Positions 1 through 11,922 of a DNA stretch of 64,000 nt are shown here, one piece after another. How positions within the stretch are numbered: the stretch's first letter is position 1; each line of letters begins with the position of its first letter. The stretch spans positions 21,789,747 through 21,853,746 of the forward strand of contig NC_064034.1 in the NCBI RefSeq assembly GCF_932526225.1. Direction: 5' to 3'. A program made the translations under genes and the position numbers. The stretch is from Nematostella vectensis. Lineage: Eukaryota; Cnidaria; Anthozoa; Actiniaria; Edwardsiidae. Under the pieces are notes generated by a model. The model saw only the letters and a program-made list of their open reading frames with translations, did no database searches and was not told where the DNA came from.

Positions 1-899
1 AATGTTAGAAATCAGCTACAAAAATCAAAACACCTCACAAAGTACAATCTAATGTCAGCATCATGTGCAAAAGAGGTGTGGTCCATTTTGATTAAAACTC
101 AACATGTTCTGGTATCAATTTGGATATTTTTCTTACCTTATTCTACACATTCTTGACTGGTTTCTTGATTCTTGATTCTTGACTTGTTCTCATTCTAATT
201 TGAGTGTTTCTACAGCTAAATCCTGTGAATAGAAAAAGAAGTAGGATGCAGCACAATACATAAGGAATAAAAAAGTTAAATTTTATTCTCATTAATCAGT
301 GTACTAAATTGTCTCAGTTATTTCTAATTGTAAGATTGTAAATAGTCCTCTAAAATAACCTGGCTTTTTCATTTATAAAAGACAGTTAAAAACAACTGAA
401 CACCTATATGTTAAGTACCACTTAAAAGATCTACCCAAAAGATTGACTGGTTAAAAAAGTTATTCAAATTAAGTCCTTCATTGCCATAACACCCTGAGAC
501 ACCTGTAAAATATAGGCCCAACTCCAAAACCTCAGAAATGAAAACTAAATATTAACAGACCCGGGTACTCAAAGATTCCTCAAAGGCATAGAAGGCCTTC
601 AAAAGCGCATCCAAGCAATGTAATAGAATTGACTCTTTTGTCAAAATATCAACCTTGATTTCTGACCAATTCATAAACAAATGCTTGAACTTAGAAACAT
701 TTCTTACCAAAAAAGACACAAAATTCCGAACTATAAATAGAGACAAGCAAACACAGATCAAGTCACAAATAGATACCTTTATTGCGCTCCGTCAGGTCCC
801 ATTTTACAGCAATCACTCACAATAATCAATGCTAGAACCTCCATTAGAAGCGAGTCACCATGTTTAGCCTTTTTTGCATGCCTACACTGCATCATGGGA
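1..899. other. Non-coding DNA, no gene seen
   Basis: This stretch is AT-rich and holds only short chance open frames with no recognisable protein family. I see no splice-bounded exon, RNA gene or clear repeat in it. Confidence 0.5.
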
Positions 900-908
900 G
901 CCTTGGAA

Positions 909-984
909 ATTAAAATTAAAATTAAATTAAAATTAAAATTAAGTTTAATTTAATTTAATTAAAATTATTATAATTAAAATTATG
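909..984. repeat. AT-rich simple repeat (ATTAA/TTAAA type)
   Basis: Imperfect tandem copies of AAATTA/AATTAAA fill these bases, with the purine/pyrimidine phase flipping near the middle so that the block can fold on itself. Confidence 0.7.
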
Positions 985-3074
985 CCCAAATAGACTTTAT
1001 GATGTCCTAAGGCACTCTCCAGATGTGAAAAAGCTGTAATTTTTAAGCAAATTACAAGCAAAACTGTTGTAAGCAACAGGCGGTAGCAGTGCCGTCGCTA
1101 GAAAGAAAAGCCACCGCAGTGCATTGTTGGAAACTTCAAGGCAAACCGTCTTTGGTCAGCGGTAGCTTAGCTTAACTGGTAGTGTTGGACTTGAAATAGG
1201 GGGGGAGGTTTCTGTTTTCAGTCTGTTTTTCTTACAATGTTGCTCAAAAGTACCCAGGAGTGAAATTGTTAACAGATAAAATAATTACTTTTAAGTAAAA
1301 AAAAAGTGACCATGATGGGTGAAGTGCGCAATGACAGCAATTTAGGACAGAGTAGCAAAGACTAAAAGTAGAAAGAGTAGCTCCGCTAAAAAATTAATAG
1401 AGTAAGGAGTAACTAAAGGAAGATGGTAAATAGGGTGGTGCGGATTACTAAACAGCTAAACGGTTTCTTCACACCGGTTTAGGCCACGTGGTTCAAGAGT
1501 GCCAGCGCGAGCTATCAGTGTGGCCTCTCTTGCTTTGCGGATGGAGTCGCGGTTGTTTGTTATTTTTTCAATAGGTATAAGCTCTATGTCAGAAGCGGAG
1601 TGGTTAGGTTTTTGAAAGTGTTCAGCGACAAAAATAGCTTTGAAAGCACATAAACCCATAGTACTTGCCGAAGAGAGCACCGCTTTATTTTATTATTTCC
1701 AAGGTTTCGTATTTTGAGCTGGATTCGTGCCGTTTCCGTTCAACAAACTCAAGTTATCTTTTTCTATGCTTCTATCAGTCTATGACTTTCACCAACAAGA
1801 CAAGTTTCCATTACTTTAGGTGTCCGTGTTTTATTTCCAAAGTCGGAAAACCTCTATAAATGTCTATGTTTTAGATAAATCCAAGCAGGACTCACTTTCC
1901 TCATCCGACATGTTATACAATTTGTAGGACTTTTGTGGGACATTTGGGTTGCACTTCGCTGGCTTCTATTTGCTGCTTTCTGATTGGATATTCGTGTGCG
2001 CGTCGGATCCTATGAACTCGCGCGATAATCAACAGATCATAAACAGAGGGCGTTATCAATTTTAAACTTCGCACAGAACCGTCAATTTTTATGCGATTGC
2101 TCTGGATTTTTTACCATAGACGACCCAATGCATGGAGAGTACACACATTTAAAAATTGTATTTGTATTAACACGTAAGTAAACAACATGTTTTGCACTTA
2201 TTTGAGACTGGCGCAAAATTGAGCGTTAGCTTTTTGACGACACTGCCAGAATCAGTTCAATATGTGGTGATACAGCCTCTGTGAAAGTTAGAAAAATATC
2301 TGTGGAAGAGAACAAAGTTAATTATACACATTTAGAATTTCGACTCGAAAAAGCGTTCGAAAAGCGTTCATATTAGCCTTTTACCCGAGTTTTTGCAAAT
2401 AAAACCGCCAATTGTGTACGATAACTCATATCAAATTTGGTTTGGCTTTGTTCAATAAAAAGAAAGTTGTAACATTTTGAATAACACTACCATTTTAGAA
2501 CATCTTTTAGTAAAACTGATAAAAAACAAATTTTCCGCAATATTTCAACAATCAACCGTGGAATTTTAGAGATATTGGTCAATGATAAAATTTGTTCCTT
2601 TAGACAACTTCTATGATCGACTAGAAGCGCTTTGTTGGGGCAATGGAATTTTTTGAAGTGAGGTAATATCTCGGGTTGTGTTTTCGTGCTGGCGGTGGTT
2701 CAATTTCACGCCACACAGCGGTATGCAAATCAGCGAGTGTTGGAAATGGACACATCAGTCAGGGGGGGGGGGGGTCAAAGACGGGGGTCAAACAAAAATT
2801 AAAAATGTTGGACCCGCCTCTGCGCACTATTGCTGAAATACGTCTCCTACTCAACAGCAATTCTATCAAACTATTGAAGTTTAGATATCAGTGCGGTTTA
2901 ATATAAAATATTTTCATTTGTCTAAAGGCAGTTTTAACTAAATACGCGCCTAAAGAACGGCGTTTAAATTACCAGGCGTGCTCTTGTTTATTTAGACCGT
3001 GCCAATCGTGCATTTGGAACGGCACCTGAAAAGAACAGCGTTTAAACTAGGCTGTGTTTGAAGGTTTTGAGTCT
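985..3074. other. Intergenic DNA, no gene recognised
   Basis: About 2.1 kb without a supported gene. Small open frames here show no domain. A run of 13 G residues lies near 2761. The stretch lies downstream of the minus-strand GPCR, so it may include its 3' untranslated region. Confidence 0.45.
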
Positions 3075-4106
3075 CTAACAGTGAGTGACTTCATAGTTAT
3101 CGTAGAGGCTGCACTGTGTCTCGTTTATTTGTGAAGTTTTGATGATCTTGCCAGACCTCCGCTCTCTCCACCCACATAAAACCGAATTTGTCGCCGTGCG
3201 AAAGTCATATTTCAGGTACGTGTACAGCAAAGGGTTCAGAAATGACGTCGAGAACCTCAAAAAATCGCAAATCATCCACACGACCTCGGCAACGTCGACA
3301 AACGCTACTCCGATTTTCTCCACATAAAGTCCAAATATGGAAATGTACCACGTGATCCAGCAAAACGCGAAGATGCTAAGCATTGTAGCGAATACCGAGA
3401 TGGCTCGGAGCTCGGTATAAATCGGTCGGAAACTATTCGACTCCGTCGCCACGTGTTGCTTCCTGATGTCTGTAACTTGTTTGTGTATAACCGTAAACAT
3501 CTGCCCGTAGATAAACACCATGATTACAAAAGGTACTACAAAGCACGTTACTGCACCGATACTGTGGTAGATCAAACTGATGTGAAGTTGTGTTGCAGTT
3601 TGTGGGGACCAGGCGGAGGTGTTGACCCAGGAGAGTTGGACAATCGCGAAAAACAGAGAGGTAAGCCAGATGACAGTGATGGTGCGATAAATACGAGCAC
3701 GGTTCACAATAGCCATGTACTTCAGAGGGTAAATGATCGATATGTATCGTTCTACTGTCACTGCGAATATGTGAAACATTGTGGAGACGGCTACGAAGCG
3801 GTAAGACACAGCAGAGCTGACACACAGACCTCTAATGAACGTCACATTGCAGCCTATAAAGGTTGGGATTCCGCAGAGACCCATCCCTATGTCGCTTACT
3901 GCTAAAGAAGCGAGAAGACAGTTTGTCTTGGTCCTTAACCTTGGCTTGAGAGTGAAGAGAAGGAGCACTATTCCGTTGGTGGCCATGATAAGGACGCTAA
4001 GCAGAATCAGACAACTGTCGTAAACCAACAGGAAACCACCCATTACAGTCGGGTTACCATGTTCCGTTGAATTCGTTAAATTTCCAGCTTCTAGACTCCC
4101 ATCCAT
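3075..4106 (-). CDS. Class A (rhodopsin-like) G protein-coupled receptor, orphan
   Basis: A single-exon ORF of 343 residues encodes a seven-helix membrane receptor. Two N-glycosylation sequons (NLT, NST) lie in the first 15 residues. TM1 is about residues 23-51, with the conserved Asn in ATNGIV. TM2 is about 62-85, with the conserved Asp in AVSDIG. TM3 ends in ERY (119-121), the DRY-type switch. TM4 is about 140-160 and TM5 about 175-205. TM6 carries FCWITWY, so it has the CW pair but no usual Pro. TM7 carries NPLLY (291-295). A Cys is present at the top of TM3 (95), but I see no partner Cys in the second outer loop, so the usual disulfide may be absent. The start is a true ATG shortly before TM1. 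The family and coupling role are established knowledge; the ligand cannot be read. Single-exon GPCRs of this size are common in cnidarians. Confidence 0.93.
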   Translation of the reverse strand: MDGSLEAGNLTNSTEHGNPTVMGGFLLVYDSCLILLSVLIMATNGIVLLLFTLKPRLRTKTNCLLASLAVSDIGMGLCGIPTFIGCNVTFIRGLCVSSAVSYRFVAVSTMFHIFAVTVERYISIIYPLKYMAIVNRARIYRTITVIWLTSLFFAIVQLSWVNTSAWSPQTATQLHISLIYHSIGAVTCFVVPFVIMVFIYGQMFTVIHKQVTDIRKQHVATESNSFRPIYTELRAISVFATMLSIFAFCWITWYISIFGLYVEKIGVAFVDVAEVVWMICDFLRFSTSFLNPLLYTYLKYDFRTATNSVLCGWRERRSGKIIKTSQINETQCSLYDNYEVTHC

Positions 4107-6734
4107 CGCAACGAAAGATTCTCGATCCTAGTTTTCAGTGTTCGTTAAGCAACTTTAGAATTCCCCGAAAAGATCTTGCAGATAATGACAGTCTTTTTCC
4201 GTTAATGACAGAATTCGCGCTTTCTGTTGCTTTTATACCAAACCACGCTTATTATGATTAGACTGCCTTCTTAAACGATTTGCTTATGAAAACGTTAGGG
4301 AATATCAAGTAATATTGTCAATGATGTCCTCGCTATCCGGCTCAGTCGTCTTTTGCTTCCCCAAGACACAGCCCAAACTTGATTATGGGCAGAGGTTTGA
4401 GTTCTAAGTCTCGACAGAGATAAAACTGAACTTTTTCTTTTTGTTTCTTTGACACTAACGACGGATGGGCCGTATCAGTGTTTGACAGTAGAGATGTCAG
4501 TCAAAGATATGTTAGCTTGAATAATACAAGGAGCACTATCCTTTGATTGTTAAGACAGACGTTGCAGTAATTAACAACCAAGGCCGTACTCTGTTGAAGG
4601 AGCAGCTTCCTCTTTCACCTGATAAATACAAAAGTAACATAGTTTTAACTTTTCCGAGTAACACAGCTGTTTTCTATAATAACAATACTATTAGATTGCG
4701 TAGATATTTTCTAATTACGAAAGGTAGTGATTTTTCAAAACAATGATAGTGTAGGGCCATGTGTAACTGGGATTATTAAAGTCAGTAAGCAAAGGTTGGA
4801 TCTTTTCTTGTCGAGCAGACGTGCTACAACAACCAACCTAATGAATGGGCAATTGATAATTTTTACCCTGTGAAAGACGTTAATTGACAAGCAATCGCTT
4901 ATTTCTAGTCGTTATCAGACCATTACGAAAAATATATTCTAGGGAAAAAATCGTGAAATTTGAGCAAGCCATTAATTTGCGAAAAGGTATAATCAATGGA
5001 TCTAGTTGTGAAAGGTGATTTCCTATGTTTGCAGGCGTCTGTTTGGGATGTCTAGAGCGGGGGTTTCTGTCAACAGATAACTGCAGTAGATGAGAAAACA
5101 GCAGAAATACAAATACGAACTTTGCTTTGCATCCATATAGCCATTTTCCTGTTTTCTGATCCCTGTTACTATTTTGAATCTTATTGTCATATTTATCAGT
5201 GTCCATATTCCTTCTTCGATCTCCTCAAATTCTTTTTAACTGCTAGTAATTTTTGGTACCGTGAATTTTCCCTGCGCAATAAGCACGTTTCTGTCATTTT
5301 GATAGAGAATTACTCGCATTCCAAATACGGAATGTTAATTATTATTATTTTTTTGTAGAAACCGAACGACCCACAAACCCAACAAACATTTTCCATCTTT
5401 CTTGATAAAGATTGAATGATCTTGCTACATATTAAAAGTAGCCCCAAGAATTAATTATTAATTAGGTTTTATGATTACTAAATATAGTGGTATTTAAGCG
5501 ATAAAACGCATTTCCGTCTCTGTCTAGGTTTTTACATGCACGCGAAGATGTTGGGAGAAATGATAAAAAACTTGAAAGTCACGAGCCGGAGGGGAAAGCC
5601 AAACCAAGGCATTAATTATAAATCAGAATTTTCTGACTGGCGGAACAGCCTAAAGCCTAAAAAACAAAGCATAAAACTCTTTAGGGGTAGTACTTTTTGA
5701 CAACATTTTTTTAACCCTAAGAGATAGTACAATTGGGTGTGGTCGAAGCAATTTCTAACCCTAAGCTCTAAAATCACTGTGAGACCCTTGAGGCACCTAA
5801 GGGATGGCAAAAGCGTAAGAATTTTATAGCAGTTAGTTGAATTTAATGCCCTAAAAGATAGAGCGATCACCCTATCGTCTACTTTTGAGAGCCCCCAGGC
5901 ATCACTATTCATCTATTTCGTCTGTAACGGATCAAGATGCGCCTTACTTTTTTCTATTTAAATATATCTAGCATACTTCAAACACGGTATAAAAGGTATA
6001 AAAGGCGAACCCCAACAGTTCGCGGGGGGTCTCAGTGTCACTCAACCGCCTAGAGTAAGAGCTCCCGGAGAACTTCCATAAAAATTTGAAATCACCGCCA
6101 TTTCCATTGCTTTTTCTAACTACGGCTGTCTACGAGTTTGGGCTTCCACATCCTTCAAAAACCGATAAAAAGGTAAGAAAAACAATTTACTTAAAATTCT
6201 TCTATTTCTGTTTAGCGAAAAAGCTCATAATTCAATATTATTTTAGTGGCAATAAATCGATGAGATTTTGAGGGCAACGTGACACGATTCGTGGCGTGCC
6301 TTGGAGCAAGTGGCCATAAAATAATGTAGAACCGGTAAAGATGACAGATTTATTTCTCTTTGTACCATTATTAGAGTACCAGGAACATCTTTCCTTCAAT
6401 GAATAAGCAAAACAAGAAATTTTGAGCATTAAAACTCGCTCGTCTCATCCAGCAATTTTCGTACTCCAAACCTCCCATTCGCACAACAAAATTGCCTTTG
6501 CGCTTAGCTTTGAAAATCAACTTTTGGTTCTCTCTAATATTTGATGGACGTGACAACATTCCTAGCTATGTTTTTTAGATAGATGCGTTTAGAAAATGTG
6601 TAATATTTAGATTTAGGCACTGCCTAAGAGCGGAGCCAGCATGCAATCAATTTAAGCCATATTATAATACCTATAAATGTTTGTAGAATAAAAAAGCTCA
6701 AACTGTCGCGGTCCCGTACCAGAACAATGAATAC
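4107..6734. other. Intergenic DNA upstream of the GPCR
   Basis: About 2.6 kb with no recognisable coding exon or mobile element. It would contain the promoter and 5' untranslated region of the minus-strand GPCR, but no specific element can be pointed to. The open frames here lack domains and look like chance. Confidence 0.45.
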
Positions 6735-6944
6735 AATACACCAAAAACTGGAAATCGACTCTGCCAAATTTTCGTCTTTAATAAGACTTCTTCAGGGCAG
6801 ACTGAAGAAGATGAAACGTTACAAGCTTATTTACATCAGAATATTGGCGCGAGACGCAAAAACATCACAACTGACAAAAGCGAGCATTTTCTAGAATAGC
6901 GCGCGCTATGGATAAAAAGAATTTACACATCTCTACGTGGGTTC
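6735..6944 (-). repeat. Left terminal repeat of the Penelope-like element
   Basis: This 210-bp block is the reverse complement of 8546-8755 with a modest number of differences. On the coding (minus) strand it is the 3' copy. It contains the hammerhead-like segment at 6760-6801 and a short GC-rich palindrome (TAGCGCGCGCTA) near 6898-6909. Confidence 0.85.
6760..6801 (-). ncRNA. Candidate hammerhead ribozyme (left repeat)
   Basis: On the minus strand the order is TCTGCC, CTGAAGA, a hairpin with stem GTCTT/AAGAC and loop ATTA, GAAA, ATTT, then GGCAGA. The first and last blocks pair over six bases. CTGANGA plus GAAA is the hammerhead core, and Penelope-like elements are known to carry hammerhead motifs in their terminal repeats. 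Stem III is very short and there is one extra A after the first core block, so self-cleavage is uncertain. Confidence 0.5.
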
Positions 6945-7753
6945 CTACTACAAAAAAAGTCATCACTATTAAGACCCCGCGGGTAGATAGACTGAAGCCG
7001 ATAAGCCCACTGGCCTTCCCTTTTCCTAAGCTGAGCCTCAGAGTTACACTTATCTATAAGTTGTACCATAACATTATTAAGACCTAAATGATTGTCGCAA
7101 TGAAAATGTTGATAGATAAGGTCATCCTTAACTTTTTCACTAACCGGTAAACTAGGGTGCTTATTTAACCTACTTTTATGATTATTAAAACGCTTCCTAA
7201 AACTATTGATAGTAGACCCTACGTATTGCTTGCTACACATAGAGCAAGTAATCAGATAAACAACAAAATCTGAGTTACAGTACAAGTCAAAATTAATGAC
7301 ATATTTCTTATTAGTAACTGTACTGCGAAACTCCCGCCCTGTCTTAAGAAAGTTACACACCCTACACCTTTTACCGCCACACTTACCACAACCTCTAACC
7401 TGAGTACTATCCTCTTTAAGAGAGGAGTGCACCAACATATCCTTTAAACTCCTAGGTTTCCTATAAGCCACCATAGGTACCCTACCAATAGCACCCTTAC
7501 ATCTACTAGAAGATTCTAGAACTGGCTGTAAATTACGAAGAATACCAAGTAAATTAGGTAAAGCTGGATGAAAAGTGACTACAAAAGGTACACGATCATT
7601 CTTACCTTTACGCCTGTCTTTCAATGTGTCGTCCCTAGGAATACGTCTAGCCCGGTCAACTACCCTCCCCACAAACCTGCTGTCATAACCTCTATCAACT
7701 AAATAACCTTGTAACTCTAATTTCTCTTTTCGAAAGAAGAGTCTTCCGAACAT
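6923..7753 (-). pseudogene. Penelope-like element: C-terminal region with GIY-YIG endonuclease
   Basis: This frame of 276 residues starts inside the element and holds a Cys-rich segment (CGKCGGKRCRVCNF, about residues 119-132). A GIY-YIG-type nuclease core follows: VVYLITCSMCSKQYVGST, then FRKRFNNHKSRL. In the family this nuclease nicks target DNA for reverse transcription. The frame differs from that of the reverse transcriptase segment just upstream, so a frameshift near 7720-7750 separates the two halves. The frame continues into the left terminal repeat. Confidence 0.85.
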
Positions 7754-8271
7754 ATCCTACGAATACGTAGTGCCTGCCCAAAAAGAATGCCTTTCTTACA
7801 AGCAGACGGATGACAGGACGTATGAAAAAGATATTGATGCTTATCAGTAGGCTTACTATACAGATCTGTAGATATAAACCCATCCCTAAGAGTAAGTGAA
7901 ACATCCAAAAAAATTACCTGACTAGTAGACCACTCAAACGTAAATTTTATAGTTCTATGTATAGAGTTCATGTGAGCCATAAACTCTCTCAGAGCGTCCT
8001 CACCTTCAGTCCAGATCATGAAAATGTCATCGATATACCTACGCCATAAATAAGACTTAACTGGAGAAGAGTCTATGATTTCCTTTTCCACTTTAGCCAT
8101 AAAAAGATTAGCATATGATGGTGCCATTCTAGTACCTATAGCCGTACCTAATACCTGTAAATAATGCTTCTTATTAAATACTAATTTATTATTCTCCAGG
8201 ACAATGCGAGCTAAGTCCACAAGGTCCTCAGTAGGAATATAATTATCTGTTAACTTACCACGTTTGTCCAA
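7717..8271 (-). pseudogene. Penelope-like element: reverse transcriptase segment
   Basis: This segment of 184 residues covers the palm of a reverse transcriptase. It shows GTAIGTRMAPSYANLFM, then the catalytic box RRYIDDIFMIW with its Asp pair, then FLDVSL and YSKPTDKHQYLF, which are typical of Penelope-like and related polymerases. The fingers region upstream (8272-8540) is not open in any one frame, so it is decayed or deleted. A frame change separates this part from the GIY-YIG part. Confidence 0.85.
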
Positions 8272-8545
8272 AGCGGCTTTAAGAGGTAAAGCCCAACCAC
8301 ATCTGCTGTGACTAAGATAACCCCCTGAGGTAAATTTACCATATCCCTCACTATATTAAGAAAATGTTTAGTATCCTTAATATGGGATGGTATAGATGGC
8401 ACCAAATCCTTAATATGATAATCTACAAACTCAGATATCTTTTCAGTGCAAGTATTACACCCCGATATGCCCTAGGCAGGTCTATTTTATCTCCTTCCTA
8501 AAATACTTAAGAAGGGTAACCCAGGTAGGCCAGTCATATAGGGGT

Positions 8546-8755
8546 GAACCCACGTAGAGATGTGTAAATTCTGTTTATCCATAGCGCGCGCTTTTCTAGA
8601 AAATGCGCGTTTTTGTCAGTTGTAATGTTTTTGCGTCTCGCGCCACTATTCTGGTGTAAATAAGCTTGTAACGATTCACCTTCTTCAGTCTGCTCTGAAG
8701 AAGTCTTATTAAAGACGAAAATTTGGCAGAGTCGATTTCCAGTTTTTGGTGTATT
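8546..8755 (+). repeat. Right terminal repeat of the Penelope-like element
   Basis: Inverted partner of 6735-6944. It contains the second hammerhead-like segment on the plus strand (8689-8730). Confidence 0.85.
8689..8730 (+). ncRNA. Candidate hammerhead ribozyme (right repeat)
   Basis: Same arrangement as in the left repeat: TCTGCT, CTGAAGA, stem GTCTT/AAGAC, GAAA, ATTT, GGCAGA. The closing stem has one G-T or mismatched position, compared with a perfect stem in the left copy. Conservation of the core in both copies fits a functional origin, but the short third stem leaves the call tentative. Confidence 0.45.
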
Positions 8756-8772
8756 ATATATGTTTGTATATG

Positions 8773-9026
8773 CACCTATTTCAATAAAGGTTGTCAGTGC
8801 AAATGGCAAATGGCGATTAGCAAATGGCAGTTCTACGACCGAAAGTAACCATGCGTATCGAAGAATATTGATAAATCAAACAATTATCCATTAAAGGTTA
8901 CCAATGCTTGGCTCTGACATTGCTGGACTTTATTTAACACCTTCAATTTTACGAATAATTAGACCCATAGACCATTTACCATTTGCCTTTCGCCATTTGC
9001 ATTGACAACATTTTTTGAAATAGGTG
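8773..9026. mobile_element. MITE with CACCTATTTC termini, 254 bp
   Basis: The ends are inverted repeats of roughly 55 bp. The left begins CACCTATTTCAATAAAGGTT and the right is the matching reverse complement, with a shared GCAAATGGC-type block further in. The four bases TATG lie directly outside both ends, as expected for a target-site duplication. There is no coding capacity. The tips match those of the larger element at 11923-13057. Confidence 0.75.
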
Positions 9027-9035
9027 TATGTAATT

Positions 9036-11480
9036 GTGAGTGAATCCGTTCATAGAAAAGTGCTTGGTGCACAGGTGTAAAGTGGAATATGTGTGTATGT
9101 ATATTTTTATTGTTGTTTTGCCCGAAAAAACTTGTTGGGTGTATATGGAGGTATCATCCAATAGGGAACATTGAAGAATTGAAAATGAATTATAGTTTTT
9201 CACACTAAAATGGGTGCTTTTTTATTATCTTTAACATTTAAAACTATATCAGCACACAACGCGTTTCTATACAATAGCATATCGTTTTTGCCAGTGAATG
9301 TGCTCCATACTTGCCTACACTGTCCAAATTCCCTTTCTTCCTTTCACATTGCACTACTACTAGATTTTCTTGATTTTTATAATTTCCTTTCAGTTGAAGG
9401 GTTAATACTCTTTTAATTGACAATTTGCCTTGGGTGGATCGGACAAAACACTGACCCTCGATGAGGAGGTCAATGGACCCACTAGACCCTCATATTGAAG
9501 CATCATGGTTTCAAGGGTATGTACACCTGGTATTTTTGTGTTAAAACATAAAATAGGGATTGGTGTGTCATTACAAAAAGATGCAGTTTGTTAAAAAAAA
9601 AGGTAGCTATATTTTCATTTCACATCACTTCCATGTACAATGCTAAATTATCTTTGAAATAATTGCATGAGAGGTCAAACAGTACATTGCTGTTGATTTT
9701 TGCAAATATCATCTCAGATTCCTAAGTATTGAGCTGTATTTATATCAGCTCATTTGAAAAGTAGATTGCTCACAAAACCCTGTACAGTTAATTAGTTCAA
9801 ATTGAAATTATATTTTTTTTTACTAGAAAACCCATTTAGTCCATTTGCAACAATAAGGGCCAATATTGGTCAGTGTTTTGTACCAGCCACTTTGTCAAAG
9901 GGTGAATGAAATAAACCACTCTAATTTGTTTTAAAGTTCCTGACTACTTCTGTTTATTTTATTAGCCTGGTTCATTTTTTTATAACAAGTTTTCATTTGT
10001 AACTATTATCTATCTTTTTGTTACTTAGCTGTTTTAATGAATACATCCTGCCCTAGCATCATGCCTTTAAAGCTGGCAGCTTGCTTGAGTTGAGATTCGC
10101 CTGAAAAAAATTGGAGAATTGAAGAATACTGAAGATATATGTTATGCTACACAAAACCTAATTGATAAACCTAAAATTAAAAATAATTCCAAGTAACCTT
10201 TAAAATAGAACCTAGAACAGAAAATTAATAGATGAAGTCTGTTTTTTAGGGGCTAATGAGCCAGAGGTTAAATTGCCTTTTGACCTTTTTCTTAGGAAAA
10301 GCTATAGAGAAAAACTAAAGGTATCGAACTAAATGCTCCCAACAAAAAGCTGTCTTTACTTTCTATGAACATTGAAGAGATGGGAGTTTTGAGATGTTGT
10401 ATGAAAACGTTGAGCTGAGGTATTCAAAATATCTTTTTGTGAAAAAGAATCATATGCATAAAGAAAAATGTGTAGGAAAGAAAGATCCTTTTAGAACCTA
10501 TTACCCCTCATGAACCTTTTTTTTCTAAAATTTAACCAGAATTTATTTTAAATTTTAAATGTTCTTCGAACTCACAAAATATAAACTAAAACCGTTCCTC
10601 GCTCGATATCTTTCACAAAAAAGCTGACAGAACTTGAATGTGATGAAGAATCTCCAGATAAGAAATCGTTCTTTATTACAGTTAAAAAGTTATCCCTTAA
10701 AAAGCTTAAGATTGGTTCACTTCTTGAATGAATTTAAAGCAAAGAAATAACAACCCTTTCTAAAAAAACCGCGACGTTTGTTTACGAACAATCAATCGCA
10801 TGATTTTCTATCCTTTTTATGGGATAATGTACGAACAAACTAGCGGAATTAATAGTTAGGAACTAGGTATAATAAAACATCAAAATCCCCTCATGGCTTT
10901 AACTGTTTGATTGCTAGAAATATATTCATAGCTCCGACGAAGTTTATAAATTGAAGTCTTACTTACCTTTTTTTCCAAACCCATCCTTTGTCCTTCCACC
11001 CATCGTTTGTACGTCTTTTTATTATAAAAGTGTTAAGATGTGTCGAATTTCTTTCTTGGCTTTAGCCACGACGAAAATAATGCAAAAACGTTATCAATTC
11101 ACGGTGTCGGCCGCGAGTTAGAAGTGCAAAACGCGGGCAAATTAGACGAAGGGTTCCCGTGAGTGTAACTACAAACACACTAAAAACTAAATTAAGTTTG
11201 TGATGCAACTTTCGGGGTTTTATTATAGATGTAGCATTCTCGGATAGTACTAAAATATATTCTTGTATAATTATTTCATTGAGGTGGCGTTTTGCAAAGT
11301 TATTGCAAATTGTGCTAACTCCACAGGCAGGCGGGCGACACCACAGGGTACCCGCGCAATGACCAAAAAAACGTCGCATAGTTATATACCTATGGAGCTC
11401 CGCGCGCGGCATGCGGCCGCGCTGGCTCCGCTATGAAATAAGAAGCGAAATAAAGTTTCCAAAAGAATTCGTGTGATAAT
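9036..11480. other. Intergenic DNA, no gene recognised
   Basis: About 2.4 kb, mostly AT-rich. No domain-bearing ORF, exon or RNA gene is visible. A GC-rich patch lies near 11397-11435. Confidence 0.4.
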
Positions 11481-11922
11481 TATAACTTAAAGGAGCAGCG
11501 TCACGCCTTCTGAAACGGATAACCCGGATCGATCTTTAAGAAGGGGGAAAAGTGCCGTTGATAAATCTTCAAAAAATTCTCTCGGTTTTACTGCCCATCC
11601 GAAAGCTAAATCCAAGTTTCTGTTACGAACAATGTTTTTTTCTTATTAGCTAGCGTTTTATTTTCAAGGTTAATCGTTTTCTGATTAAAAAAATCAGTGA
11701 GATGAAATTTGGAGTTGTTCGTGAGGTTTAGCAAGCGAGCGGAGGTCCAGCGATCACTATTGGAAGTTAAATCAGGCACGAATTTGAATCGAAGCGAGTA
11801 CTCAGTATCTTTATTAGAAGGGTAATCGAATATTCAATGCTGACAAGAATAATGTCATTGGTGAGACTTTTAGTGCAATGTTTATTTATTGAATACTGTA
11901 TGTAAACACAACTTGACGTATA

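Larger units (their letters stand above)
6735..8755 (-). mobile_element. Penelope-like retroelement, truncated, with inverted terminal repeats
   Basis: The element is about 2 kb and reads on the minus strand. Its core encodes reverse transcriptase followed by a GIY-YIG endonuclease, the domain pair that defines endonuclease-bearing Penelope-like elements. It is bounded by two near-identical copies of a 210-bp sequence in opposite orientation (6735-6944 and 8546-8755). Terminal repeats in direct or inverted arrangement are a known feature of this group. The reverse transcriptase is incomplete at its N-terminal side, and the coding region is broken by frame changes, so this copy looks inactive. 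Confidence 0.85.

Noticed and set aside
3433-3905. Overlapping open frames on both strands inside the first GPCR
   Set aside because: They are shadows of the receptor gene, whose own frame has all seven helices and motifs.
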